Source: MKSF01 sp037190225 | GTDB lineage: Bacteria; Bacteroidota; Bacteroidia; Chitinophagales; Chitinophagaceae | NCBI GenBank assembly: GCA_037190225.1 | Contig: JBBCJL010000003.1 | Location: 186,001 to 250,000 of the forward strand | DNA: 64,000 nucleotides | Direction of reading: 5' to 3' | Part shown: positions 17,501-25,445 of the stretch, piece after piece | Numbering within the stretch: the first letter of the stretch is position 1 | Layout of the letters: each line of letters opens with the position of its first letter | Notes under the pieces: model-generated | Database searches by the model: none | Seen by the model: only the letters and a program-made list of their open reading frames with translations | What the model was told of the DNA's origin: nothing | Position numbers and translations under genes: made by a program

Positions 17501-18141
17501 TAGTATTAGCAACCAATATGATTAGCGTTGGACTTGATGTCGGACGATTAGGGGTAATGGTAATGAACGGAATGCCTCCAAACACAGCCGAATATATTCA
17601 GGCAAGTAGCCGTGTTGCCAGAAAAAATGAGGGTTTGGTAATTACGCTTTACGACCCTTTCAATAGTCGGGATTTATCCTACTATGAAGATTTTGTACAG
17701 TTTCATAAAACATTTTACAAGCAAGTTGAACCTTTAAGTGTTACTCCTTTTGCCGAAAATGCTTTGGATAAAATGTTATTCACACTCATTCTTGCATATT
17801 TCAGGCATACAACACCATACACAGCTAATGATATGGCAAAAGCTTTGATTGATGATAAAATAAAAAATGAATTACGAAGTAATTTAATAACGCTTTTCCA
17901 AAATCATCAGTTTGCTCAAAATGACTTGCAACTAATCATAGAAAAATTAGACGATATTTTGAGAGATTGGAAATACAAAATTGAAGCCCAAAAAGATTTG
18001 AAATATTTTTGGAAAGACCGCCCGAAAGAATCGTTGATTGTGCCCTTACAAGAGAAGAGGAATGATGATGAAATATTAACGGCTATGCAATCAATGAGAA
18101 GCGTAGAGCCGAGTGCGGAAATATTAATCAGACAATATTAG
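14533..18141 (+). CDS. drmA: DISARM helicase DrmA
   Basis: Large SF2 helicase of 1202 residues, the core nuclease-partner subunit of DISARM-type anti-phage defence. The N-terminus has the family pattern RVRKEIIGPGSDIF followed by LQRYFSGILFPKQ. Walker A PTGGGKT is at 570-576, Walker B DELH at 784-787, the STAT motif III near 817 and the C-terminal helicase motif QASSRVAR near 1023-1030. A four-cysteine site, CQWC at 687-690 and C719/C724, sits between motifs I and II and probably binds zinc. An acidic insert lies at about 70-105. The start overlaps the previous gene (ATGA) and drmB begins 4 bases after the stop. DrmA is thought to translocate on invading DNA together with DrmB. Confidence 0.88.
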   Translation: MSVAENRNIVIERVRKEIIGPGSDIFQCKEDFSDEIIEGKPLQRYFSGILFPKQLQPNASDNGEQEMKDEDAEDTTDLSSDFVEPENKEKEIFEEDEDETDKTSTQPKYTSNTFFPSHFGITFSVHKSCEKFKAIISFGNYKKASHTEIKIPYNGEGVHLLAEHGLSHYVNYEAENKVLVQTHKIQRTKNGSLTPEYLSFQDSLKSLRQNTSNDFALYKVISKLFFKDKYKRNENRIELEISIADILNTENQHLELRLSEQPNVNSENWNKDLIENLHFHLKLYTNYSDKYYIKTVIENKVQITKDKFSLSKEKVNQVSCFQTQIEIESEKLLPFRDYKNHLYKTDEDKMLDYLYREKLAFGIGHNTACTWENAQSPNTPQPQWIKSTFLPDYDVKSQSSETDKIKGEILNIKNLSVYNTHKANIISNLTKVADAYKLWIKDERKSANGDELGLKNIIKCEQIYSRISNGINLLSENEKALRAFQLANTSIYLQMFQTAQHFNKKKEGFEVWERNEVLQHKFEEYATLNFPSDRIPEWRPFQLAFILQCLASFVDENSTEKELIDLLYFPTGGGKTEAYLAVSAFLIFWRRIQYPNGYDGVNIIIRYTLRLLSAQQFERASKMILACEFIRSNYKDLGDKSISIGFWVGKQTIPNFLDDAKKKLEAVQKKLNKGDGYVVNPFQLSNCQWCNTKIISRLSERDTTYQIGHRTNKQLHSHCLNQTCHFSEQNGGLPIVLIDDDIYSKPPTILFATVDKFATLAWKGEATKFFNNGSNRKPELIIQDELHLLNGTLGSLVGLFENALLQLCDNPKIIASTATVKNVDKQIQGLYGREARVFPQYATNADDTFFSKVIEESKRKYIGILPTGKTTVVTNLQLLASLLYARLEIWKNSTNKIDADNFWTILSYFKSLKEIGRFSNKINSELKPIIKQLQVRYLNDDFIAANNYNKLSYRNIELTSRIPNEKIKKNLDKLDIQFEGNIKEHKAYDLVLATNMISVGLDVGRLGVMVMNGMPPNTAEYIQASSRVARKNEGLVITLYDPFNSRDLSYYEDFVQFHKTFYKQVEPLSVTPFAENALDKMLFTLILAYFRHTTPYTANDMAKALIDDKIKNELRSNLITLFQNHQFAQNDLQLIIEKLDDILRDWKYKIEAQKDLKYFWKDRPKESLIVPLQEKRNDDEILTAMQSMRSVEPSAEILIRQY

Positions 18142-18145
18142 AAAT

Positions 18146-20041
18146 ATGGCATTTGATAAAATAAAACACGGAAGAAGCAAACATATTTCAAATTATGGCG
18201 GAGTTGGTTCTTTAATTGAAACCACCGACAGTTCTATAATTATAGAAACTTTTGACAATTGGGGGTATGCTGATTTGAACGAAAAATTAGCTCATTATAT
18301 CATAAAAGACGACCGTCTATTACAACGACTGAAAAACAGATTTCAAAATCTAAAGCATTTGGTAGCTATTCCAACCGACAGAGATTCGTTTTTGCATCAA
18401 GTCAGACCTAAAGCAAGTTATTTCCCTAAATGGCTTTATTGCACGCATTGTAATAGTTTTGCTAAATATGAAGAGTGGCTCAAACGATGGTTAGCTTCCG
18501 GAAAAAAGAGAGATTTTTTCAGCCCGCCAAAATGCAGTAAGAAAGACTGTAAAGAAAACCATTTGGAGCAAATTCGTTTTGTTATGACTTGTAAAAATGG
18601 GCATATCCACGATTTGCCCTGGGAATTTTGGAACAATCGTTTAGCAACAGACCGCACCAATGAAGAGGAAAAAGAAGATGATAATAAAAACGAGAAGCCG
18701 ACAGGTCCACAAATTGATTTTTCAAAAAAATGCTGCGAACAGCAAGACCTAATTTACAAAATAAGTAGGGAAAACACAGAATTATCAGGAATTTGGATAG
18801 AATGCAAAAATTGCAAAAAGAAAGCAAACCTAAAGGGTATTTTCAACTATGAACAGATATGTAATGGCAAAAAATATTGGTTAGGTCAAACCAACGGAAA
18901 ATTTCACGAGGAAGATTGTAGAGAAAAAACAAGTGTAAAGCTAAAAACGAGTAATAGCGTTTATTATGCCAATACGTTGAGTAGTTTGTATATTCCTGAA
19001 ATGCAAAATCCCCTTTCTTCTGAAATACGGATTGACATTGACAATATGGTTTCAAAGCAAAAATATTCTACAGAACAAATTGTAGAATTGATTTGTGATT
19101 TGAAAGGTGTACAAAAAGAACTTGTTGAACAGTATTTAGAAAATGGAGATATTAAATATATCCCCGACAATGTTTATCGCCAAGCGGAATATGATTACTT
19201 TTTAGAGAAAGAACAACCCGAAAATAAGCAAATTAAATTCCGAGTAATTGACTGTAGCGAACAGATATATGGTTTTTCAAAATTGGTAAAAATTGACAAA
19301 CTTAAACGCACAACTGTTCAAACTTCATTTACAAGAAATGAACCCATAGATATTGATTCCATCTTACAAGACCAAAACGAATATGAATATACTGTACAAA
19401 GACAATCAGTATCTAAAAACAACTTTGATACGAAAACTTTGCCAGCATTAGAAAGTTATGGCGAAGGAATTTTGTTTTTATTGGACAGACAGAAATTAGA
19501 AAATTGGGAACAACAACAAACAGTAATCGAGCGAACAGAAAAAATAAAAGCGAATGCTCAAAATGCTGATTGGAAATCACATCAAATAATTGCGAAAACT
19601 TTGACACCAAGAAAAGTTTTGATACATACGCTATCTCATTTGTTGATGCGAGAATTACAATATGTTTGTGGCTATCCCGCATCTTCTCTATCTGAAAGAC
19701 TGTATGTAAGCGAAACAATGAATGGTTTTTTAGTTTCTGCATTTGACGGAACAGACGGCTATTTAGGTGGACTTTCTAACTTGTGTAATGACTTAGAAAA
19801 TTTAAACACTATTATTAATAGTGCTATTTCAAGAGCGACAGACTGTTCTTCTGACCCAATCTGTATTGAATCCGAAGGACAAGGTGTTGGACAACTTAAC
19901 TTAGCTGCTTGTCACTCTTGTACATTGACACCTGAAACCACTTGTGAATTATCAAATCTTTATCTAGATAGAAATTTGATTATTAATAGAGATTTAGGGT
20001 TTATTAACTTCATTCTACAGAACAAATCTTTAAGTCAATAA
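18146..20041 (+). CDS. drmB: DISARM protein DrmB (DUF1998)
   Basis: A 631-residue DUF1998 protein that forms a complex with DrmA. The N-terminus GRSKHISNYGGVGSLIE fits DrmB starts. Zinc-binding pairs are visible: C99/C102 (YCTHC), C130/C135, and the hallmark TCKNGHIHDLPWEFW around 148-162. The C-terminal DUF1998 part has LIHTLSHLLMRELQ and GTDGYLGGLSNL, and ends with AACHSC (C589, C592), C600 and LDR at 607-609. Length and motif order fit DrmB. It is separated from drmA by 4 bases and from the next gene by 34 bases, with matching AT-rich codon use, so all are one operon. Confidence 0.88.
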   Translation: MAFDKIKHGRSKHISNYGGVGSLIETTDSSIIIETFDNWGYADLNEKLAHYIIKDDRLLQRLKNRFQNLKHLVAIPTDRDSFLHQVRPKASYFPKWLYCTHCNSFAKYEEWLKRWLASGKKRDFFSPPKCSKKDCKENHLEQIRFVMTCKNGHIHDLPWEFWNNRLATDRTNEEEKEDDNKNEKPTGPQIDFSKKCCEQQDLIYKISRENTELSGIWIECKNCKKKANLKGIFNYEQICNGKKYWLGQTNGKFHEEDCREKTSVKLKTSNSVYYANTLSSLYIPEMQNPLSSEIRIDIDNMVSKQKYSTEQIVELICDLKGVQKELVEQYLENGDIKYIPDNVYRQAEYDYFLEKEQPENKQIKFRVIDCSEQIYGFSKLVKIDKLKRTTVQTSFTRNEPIDIDSILQDQNEYEYTVQRQSVSKNNFDTKTLPALESYGEGILFLLDRQKLENWEQQQTVIERTEKIKANAQNADWKSHQIIAKTLTPRKVLIHTLSHLLMRELQYVCGYPASSLSERLYVSETMNGFLVSAFDGTDGYLGGLSNLCNDLENLNTIINSAISRATDCSSDPICIESEGQGVGQLNLAACHSCTLTPETTCELSNLYLDRNLIINRDLGFINFILQNKSLSQ

Positions 20042-20075
20042 AAAAATCATACCTTAATCGATTAAATCCCATTAA

Positions 20076-20501
20076 ATGTTAACATCTCATACAAAAAACA
20101 CAGACGGAACGTATGGGCCGACAGCGAATGGTAAATATTATCAATCCAATCCCGCTCACGGTATAAATTCCATTAATAAGAACAAAACAAAGTGGTGTAT
20201 ATCTGAAAATCAAGAGTTATCAGTTTTTAATATAGTCGAAAGATATAAAGAAGAACTATTTTGTTTTGAGAATAACTGTTACTTTTCTATAGTTAATGAT
20301 GGTAAAATTTTATTAGGACAGACAGGCGAACGTGTAGCAAAATTTCCTAGACCATCAAACTTGTCAGATACTTGGCATGGTTATCCAATTAAGTGCAATC
20401 AAAATCATAATACCCCTAGTGATAAGGTGTTGGATAGAATGCTAGAGAAAAAAATAATTTCTAAAACTACGCGCAATAGAATAGAAAGGAGGAAATTTTG
20501 A
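20076..20501 (+). CDS. Unrecognised small protein in the DISARM-like operon
   Basis: A 141-residue basic protein that I cannot assign. The N-terminus (NTDGTYGPTANGKYYQSNPAHGIN) looks extended, the centre has beta-strand rhythm (CYFSIVNDGKILLGQTGERVAKFP), followed by DTWHGYPIKC and a basic helical tail (KVLDRMLEKKIISKTTRNRIERRKF). No catalytic motif, signal peptide or membrane segment is present. It sits 34 bases after drmB, in the position where drmC or a methyltransferase would often be found, but it shows no HKD (phospholipase D) or methylase motif. Its stop overlaps the next start as TTGA. Confidence 0.6.
   Translation: MLTSHTKNTDGTYGPTANGKYYQSNPAHGINSINKNKTKWCISENQELSVFNIVERYKEELFCFENNCYFSIVNDGKILLGQTGERVAKFPRPSNLSDTWHGYPIKCNQNHNTPSDKVLDRMLEKKIISKTTRNRIERRKF
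20487..20500 (+). promoter_or_regulatory. Perfect Shine-Dalgarno that sets a TTG start
   Basis: AGGAGG at 20487-20492, five bases before TTG 20498. Strong SD sites are rare in this phylum, and this one supports the non-ATG start of the following gene, which overlaps the previous stop by four bases. Confidence 0.6.
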
Positions 20502-21673
20502 AACCTATTAGTCTTCGAATACCCATTGCCGTTTCTGATGCCTATTACTATATGGGTAAGTTATTTATTTTAACAGAAGACAGGCATCTTAAGATGATAA
20601 CTCATAAGCAAATCTTTCAGAAATATTTATATAGTACAGACGTTGAAAAAAATGCTTTTTTGGATAAAGTCTTATTTAATAACGATCAATTATATTCTCA
20701 ATATACAATGAGAAATAAAAGAGATTTAAGAGAAGACTTTAATTCTCTTTGGAAAAAATCATCGGACAAATTTTTCGAGTTCGAAATAAACACGGATGAT
20801 TTCATAACAATATGTAAACTTCCTGATAAGGAGGCTTTAGATTTTATTATATATTCTGAAAGAGCATTTATAGGAAATAGAGATGGATTATATGAATGTA
20901 AAATGATTATTGAGGGAGATAAAGTAACAGCAATAAATAGAAAATTTAATAAAATTTTTGATAGTAAGTCAATTAATATAAACCCACGTGTGGGAAGACT
21001 GCTAGTAAGTACTAAAGAAGACGGTCTCTTTGCCGGCTCTATGTCTTATTCTGGGGGTGTTCATATTGAGGAAAAACCGATAGAATCTCAATCAGTAAGA
21101 ACAGGGTGGGCAAATTATGATTTCATTAACTATAAATCATCTACAGAAGCTAACTTTTTTATAAATAAAACAGAGGAAGATAACACTACAGAAGCAAGAA
21201 ATTTTAGTATAGAAGATGGCAGTAATTCTAATCGAAAGATTACCACTATTGGTGTTGAGCAAAGAAACTTAACACAAAAAATTCAGAATGCAGTAGCTGA
21301 TCAACATATAATTTATTCATTTAACTCACTAACTAAATCGTTCGTTGTAACTGAGGATGGCAAAATATATCATAGCAACTTACAAGATGACGAAAGAAAT
21401 GGATTTGAATATAAAGGATATACTGCTTTAAAAGCGGTTAATTTCAATATAAACAAGTTGGGATACCCATTGTCTGCTTATACTATAGGCGCTGGGGGCA
21501 CATTGTATGAGTTTTTTGACAATGTCATCTTGGTAAAGAATGGTTATAGCCAACAAATAAGCGATATAGAATGTAAACAAATTAAGACATTTCCTTCCTC
21601 GAAATGGTTTAAAAATATTGCAATGATGATTTCAGAAAGCTATTTAGAAATTCACAGTATATATCCCTTTTAG
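20498..21673 (+). CDS. Unrecognised beta-rich protein, last gene of the DISARM-like operon
   Basis: A 391-residue protein of unknown family. The TTG start is supported by AGGAGG and overlap with the previous stop; the next in-frame ATG at 20552 would drop 18 residues. The sequence alternates short strands and turns: YYMGKLFILTEDRH, DFIIYSERAFIGNRDGLYECK, VGRLLVSTKEDGLFAGS, KSFVVTEDGKIYHSN, YTIGAGGTLYEFFDN and WFKNIAMMISESYLEI. Such recurring hydrophobic-turn-DG units suggest a beta-propeller or similar all-beta sensor or scaffold. No catalytic motif was seen. A hairpin terminator follows 5 bases after the stop, so this gene closes the operon. Confidence 0.6.
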   Translation: MKPISLRIPIAVSDAYYYMGKLFILTEDRHLKMITHKQIFQKYLYSTDVEKNAFLDKVLFNNDQLYSQYTMRNKRDLREDFNSLWKKSSDKFFEFEINTDDFITICKLPDKEALDFIIYSERAFIGNRDGLYECKMIIEGDKVTAINRKFNKIFDSKSININPRVGRLLVSTKEDGLFAGSMSYSGGVHIEEKPIESQSVRTGWANYDFINYKSSTEANFFINKTEEDNTTEARNFSIEDGSNSNRKITTIGVEQRNLTQKIQNAVADQHIIYSFNSLTKSFVVTEDGKIYHSNLQDDERNGFEYKGYTALKAVNFNINKLGYPLSAYTIGAGGTLYEFFDNVILVKNGYSQQISDIECKQIKTFPSSKWFKNIAMMISESYLEIHSIYPF

Positions 21674-21678
21674 GAACA

Positions 21679-21713
21679 AAAAGGTCTCACATTGCTGTGA
21701 AACCTTTTACTTT
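21679..21713 (+). terminator. Terminator of the DISARM-like operon
   Basis: Stem AAAAGGTCTCACA / TGTGAAACCTTTT with one mismatch, four-base loop, followed by ACTTTAT. Confidence 0.75.
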
Positions 21714-22134
21714 ATAATCAATTCTATTCCCAGATAATTGAACTCCAACATCAGAATCAAATGGCCTCTAATTCTTAGCAACTATTACCCAAGAATCGAA
21801 TTGTTACTTATCACATCTTCGCGGGAGTTTTACGTATTATTACAGTAAGTCCAAACCCTGCTTCGGTGAAAACGTAAAACTTTACCGATTAGCATCACCA
21901 ACGCTTTTAATATTGTTTTTTAAATTTAGTAATCGCAAAATAGAGCGACTATAGTGGTACAAATATCACTTATATTTATAATAATCTCCATATTGATGAT
22001 AAAATTTATTCATTACCTGCTTTTTACTGTTGGGAAACAGTTTGTCCAGCCTTCCCTCAGGATAATCTCAGGCTGTACTACAAAAATGTAAATAAAGCTT
22101 AAATTACCATTATCGAAATGTGATAGGTAAACAC

Positions 22135-22166
22135 CCCCCTTCAGTCATACTGTAAGGGGGCCGTTC
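22135..22166. terminator. Hairpin downstream of the acyl-CoA ligase gene
   Basis: Stem CCCCCTT / AAGGGGG with inner CAG/CTG pairing; T5 follows on the plus side. It lies about 30 bases beyond the ligase stop on the minus strand and probably terminates from either direction. Confidence 0.6.
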
Positions 22167-22188
22167 TTTTTAAAGAGATAGAAAAACG

Positions 22189-23979
22189 TTACACTTCCTT
22201 ATACATACCTTCTATCTCCTGCTCAAAATGTTCATAGATCTGCTTTCTTCTCATGCTCAGCTTGGGCGTAAGCAGACCGTTATCCACGCTCATCTCCTCG
22301 CTGATCAGGGTAAATTTCTTGATCTGCTCTACATGGTTGAACCTGGGATTATAATAATCCAGCTGCTGCTGTATCAGGGCAATGACATCCCTATTCCCGG
22401 CAAGCTCCTTCTTATCAGTGGAGGGCAGCTGTATACCGGTTGCCCTTAATTTGGCCACCACTTTTGCATAATCGGGGTAAATAAGCGCCGAAACAAACTT
22501 CCGGTCAGGGCCGATAACGATCACCTGCTCTATATACTTGCTTTCCCTTAACGTGCCTTCTATGGCCTGGGGCGCCACGTACTTGCCGCCCGATGTTTTA
22601 AAGATCTCTTTCTTCCGGTCCGTGATCTTGAGGAACTTACCGTCCACCATCGTACCGATATCGCCCGTGGCCAGCCACCCATCCCGGTCTATGACCTCAG
22701 CGGTCTGCTCGGGGTTCTTATAATAGCCTACCATAACATTCGGTCCTTTTACCAGGATCTCCCCGTCTTCCGCTATCTTCACCGTTACATTGCGGATAGG
22801 CAATCCCACCGTGCCGATCCTGCGACCCTCCTGCTGGAGCAGGTTCACGCTGATAACGGGTGAGGTTTCCGTTAAGCCGTAGCCTTCCATCACCGTAATG
22901 CCACCGGCTGTAAAGATACGTGCCAGCTTGGGATTCAAGGCCGCAGCGCCGCTCACCACTGCCCGGATCTTACCGCCCAGGGCTTCCCGCCACTTACTGA
23001 AGACGATCTGGTTGGCGATGCGCAGCTTCAGCCGGTACCACCAGGATTGCGGCCTGGAATCATCAAAGGCATCGCCGGTCCGTACCGCCCAGAAGAACAG
23101 CATCCTTTTAATGCCTTTCTGCTCGTAGCCCTTTGCCATGATCTTATCATACACCTTTTCCAGCAGGCGCGGCACACAGGTGAATACGATCGGCTTCACT
23201 TCCTTCAGGTTATCGCCTATGGTATCCAGGCTCTCCGCGTAATAGATGCTGACCCCGGCGTTCAGGTAGATATATGTAATGGTCCTTTCAAAAATATGGT
23301 TGAGCGGCAGGAAGCTCAGGGCCTTTTCGCCTGCCTCGGCAAAATAGAACACCGGCTCCGTATCCCTTACATTGCTCATGATATTGGCATGCGACAGCAT
23401 CACGCCTTTAGGCTTGCCGGTCGTACCGGATGTATAAATGATGGTAGCGATATCCTCCGGCTGTATGGCGGATGTTATTTCATACAGCAGCCGGGTATGC
23501 TCCCCGTCGTGACTGATCAGCGATTCGTAATGGGCCACACCGGGAATCACATCAATGCTGTACACAAACTCCAGGGAAGGTATATTGGGAATACAATCCT
23601 TAAACTTATGGTACAGCTCCGCATTGGCAAAGAAGACAGCCTTTACCGCCGCCTGGTTGAGCACATATTCAAACTCACTATTGGATATCGTAGGATAGAT
23701 AGGCGTCAGTATAGCGCCCGTCATCTGGACGGCAAGGTCCAGCATGATCCATTCCGGCCTGTTGGGAGATACCAGCGCTACTTTCACCTGCGATTCCGCA
23801 TTGTCTGTCTGCCTGCTGTATAGCCCGTTGCCGATCAGGCCGCAGGCAATGGATTGGGCCTTAGTGTACACCTCCCTGTTATCGTAAGTGATCCAGGCGC
23901 CGTTCTTTTTCGCGGCCAGCATAATATTATTGGGCGCTTTTTCGGACTTCTCCCTTACAATATCAAATAGTCTTTCCAT
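22189..23979 (-). CDS. Long-chain acyl-CoA synthetase
   Basis: AMP-forming ligase of 596 residues that activates long-chain fatty acids to acyl-CoA. The P-loop motif YTSGTTGKPKG is at 182-192, followed by the family motifs FLPLNHIFERT near 225, GYGLTETSPV near 360, TGDIG near 420 and the hinge DRKKEIFKTSGGKYVAP near 437-453. It matches the bacterial FadD15-like long-chain class in length and order. It stands alone leftward, with a 20-base palindrome overlapping its promoter that looks like an acyl-CoA-responsive TetR-type operator. It lies immediately right of the AT-rich island. Confidence 0.93.
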   Translation of the reverse strand: MERLFDIVREKSEKAPNNIMLAAKKNGAWITYDNREVYTKAQSIACGLIGNGLYSRQTDNAESQVKVALVSPNRPEWIMLDLAVQMTGAILTPIYPTISNSEFEYVLNQAAVKAVFFANAELYHKFKDCIPNIPSLEFVYSIDVIPGVAHYESLISHDGEHTRLLYEITSAIQPEDIATIIYTSGTTGKPKGVMLSHANIMSNVRDTEPVFYFAEAGEKALSFLPLNHIFERTITYIYLNAGVSIYYAESLDTIGDNLKEVKPIVFTCVPRLLEKVYDKIMAKGYEQKGIKRMLFFWAVRTGDAFDDSRPQSWWYRLKLRIANQIVFSKWREALGGKIRAVVSGAAALNPKLARIFTAGGITVMEGYGLTETSPVISVNLLQQEGRRIGTVGLPIRNVTVKIAEDGEILVKGPNVMVGYYKNPEQTAEVIDRDGWLATGDIGTMVDGKFLKITDRKKEIFKTSGGKYVAPQAIEGTLRESKYIEQVIVIGPDRKFVSALIYPDYAKVVAKLRATGIQLPSTDKKELAGNRDVIALIQQQLDYYNPRFNHVEQIKKFTLISEEMSVDNGLLTPKLSMRRKQIYEHFEQEIEGMYKEV

Positions 23980-24016
23980 AAGTTACAGTTTTAATAGCAG
24001 TACCTTCCGCTTCTCT

Positions 24017-24044
24017 AAGATATATTTTTTTTCAGAATGAACAA
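24017..24044 (-). promoter_or_regulatory. Promoter of the acyl-CoA synthetase gene
   Basis: On the minus strand, TTG (24044-24042), a 17-base spacer and TATATCTT (24024-24017) approximate the Bacteroidetes -33/-7 pair. The -33 element lies inside the palindrome at 24035-24054. Confidence 0.45.
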
Positions 24045-24054
24045 GTATTCATTC
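24035..24054. promoter_or_regulatory. FadR-like palindromic operator
   Basis: Perfect 7-base arms GAATGAA / TTCATTC around a 6-base centre. The arms resemble the TGAATGA...TCATTCA sites of TetR-type fatty-acid regulators such as Bacillus FadR. It lies about 56 bases upstream of the ligase start and covers its -33 element, so repression is plausible. Confidence 0.55.
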
Positions 24055-24127
24055 CGTTATTTTACTAAAATAACAAATTGTGATGATAATTGTTACCGTT
24101 ATTCCGGTTATTTAGGATAAAAAAAAT

Positions 24128-24135
24128 TAAGTTTG
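24128..24135 (+). promoter_or_regulatory. -7 box upstream of the MerR-type gene
   Basis: TAAGTTTG matches TAnnTTTG and lies 28 bases before ATG 24164. Confidence 0.5.
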
Positions 24136-24163
24136 TAAGTTGAATTTAATTAAGAATCGGGCG

Positions 24164-25444
24164 ATGGATAATAACTTATTTTCACTATTTGACGATATTC
24201 CTGAGCAGGAAGAGCAGGCCGGTAACGCTAAAAAGAGCAAGGCTCCCAGGAAAAAGACAACGTCCCCAAATTCACCAGGCAACAGCAACCTTTTTTTGTT
24301 CGATACAGAGCCGGCACAGGACACAACGCTCCCCGAAGCAACTGAGGCAGAACAGGAAAGCCCGGATATGTTCTCCGGCCGGGAGGATGACGCGGCCCCT
24401 GCGCCTGGCGATACAGGGAAAGCGGAAGCCCCTGACCTGACAGCAGATGCGCCTGCCGTTATCCCGGACCATTTTCCCGCCCCAAAACCGGCAGCGCCAG
24501 AGCGTGACCTGTTTGGCACGACCGGCGAAGCCGAAGCCCGGGATATACAGCCGGATAACGACAGCAATGAACATACCGGCGGTCCCGGAGATACCCTTAC
24601 GGAAGATACCGGCATTGACCCCGGTACGGATAGCAGCACGGTCATGGATACCCCTGAGGACACAATACCCGGGCATACGGCAGATACGCTCCTGACGGAC
24701 AAGCCCGAAAGCATCCCTGAACCGGATATAGATACCGGAATAACAGGCAGGGAGCAGCATGGAGACGCGACCGCATCTGCAGATAAGAATGATATGCCCG
24801 CAGCAGCCGGCGATCCCGCAGCAGCACAGGAACACACTGCTGATCCAGGAAAATCGCAGGCTGCTCCCGCAGCAAGGGCAGCCTCCCTTAATGATATATC
24901 CATATCACCGGCAGGACCCGGAGAACGCGGCAATACCCGGGATGCCTCAGAAGATACCGATATGAACGCCTATTACATCGGGGAGATCGTTTCGACCGAC
25001 TATTCGATGTTCCTCTCCCTGGAGGAGCAGGCAGCTGATCCCGGCCCGGAGCCAGCTGTTGCACAGGGACCGGAAGCGTCCGCCTCTCCGGCAGCGCCTG
25101 GAAATGAGGTGCAAAGCCTGCCGGAATGGGAGCTCAGTAAAAAATATTATACCATCGGGGAAGTCGCCAGGCTGTTCGATGTCAACACTTCCCATATCAG
25201 GTTCTGGTCCAAGGAATTCAGTTTAAAGCTCCGTACCACCCGTAAAGGCGACCGCATGTACACGCCAAATGATATTGAGAAGCTAAGGTGGATACACGAG
25301 CTGGTAAAGGTGAAAAAGCATACTATCAAGGGCGCCCGTGAGATACTGCAGACACAGAAAAAGAAAGTAGTGGAGAAGATAGACCTGAAAGACAACCTGA
25401 AGGAGCTGAAATCCCTGCTTGTGGGCATTCAAAAAAAATTATAA
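24164..25444 (+). CDS. MerR-family regulator with a long acidic disordered N-terminus
   Basis: A 426-residue protein starting at ATG 24164 (MDNNLFSLFDDIPEQ), chosen over TTG 24140, which adds eight residues upstream of this sequence. Residues 1 to about 320 are a low-complexity stretch rich in Asp, Glu, Ala, Pro and Thr with no fold signature. Residues about 325-395 form a MerR-type helix-turn-helix (YYTIGEVARLFDVNTSHIRF and RMYTPNDIEKLRWIHELV), with a short C-terminal coiled coil (LKDNLKELKSLLVGIQKKL). Typical Bacteroidetes MerR proteins of this type have only a short N-terminus, so this one is unusual. Targets are unknown. A thioredoxin-like gene begins one base after its stop, so the two are probably co-transcribed. 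Confidence 0.85.
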   Translation: MDNNLFSLFDDIPEQEEQAGNAKKSKAPRKKTTSPNSPGNSNLFLFDTEPAQDTTLPEATEAEQESPDMFSGREDDAAPAPGDTGKAEAPDLTADAPAVIPDHFPAPKPAAPERDLFGTTGEAEARDIQPDNDSNEHTGGPGDTLTEDTGIDPGTDSSTVMDTPEDTIPGHTADTLLTDKPESIPEPDIDTGITGREQHGDATASADKNDMPAAAGDPAAAQEHTADPGKSQAAPAARAASLNDISISPAGPGERGNTRDASEDTDMNAYYIGEIVSTDYSMFLSLEEQAADPGPEPAVAQGPEASASPAAPGNEVQSLPEWELSKKYYTIGEVARLFDVNTSHIRFWSKEFSLKLRTTRKGDRMYTPNDIEKLRWIHELVKVKKHTIKGAREILQTQKKKVVEKIDLKDNLKELKSLLVGIQKKL

Positions 25445-25445
25445 C

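Larger units (their letters stand above)
21674..22188. other. Right flank of the AT-rich island
   Basis: This 515-base stretch has no gene. It holds the terminator of the DISARM-like operon, a spaced 9-base inverted repeat (GTTTTACGT at 21827-21835, ACGTAAAAC at 21872-21880), a copy of the 13-base sequence CGAAATGTGATAG at 22114-22126 that recurs at 42595, and a GC hairpin behind the acyl-CoA ligase gene. No integrase, tRNA or clear attachment site was found. Confidence 0.55.

Noticed and set aside
21827..21880. Spaced inverted repeat as an integron attC or phage attachment site
   Set aside because: The arms GTTTTACGT/ACGTAAAAC do not have the attC R-box sequences, and no integrase gene is near. 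Kept only as a junction marker.
22189..23979. Acyl-CoA ligase as part of the AT-rich defence island
   Set aside because: Its codon use matches the core genome and it has an ordinary fatty-acid-type operator; the island ends before it.
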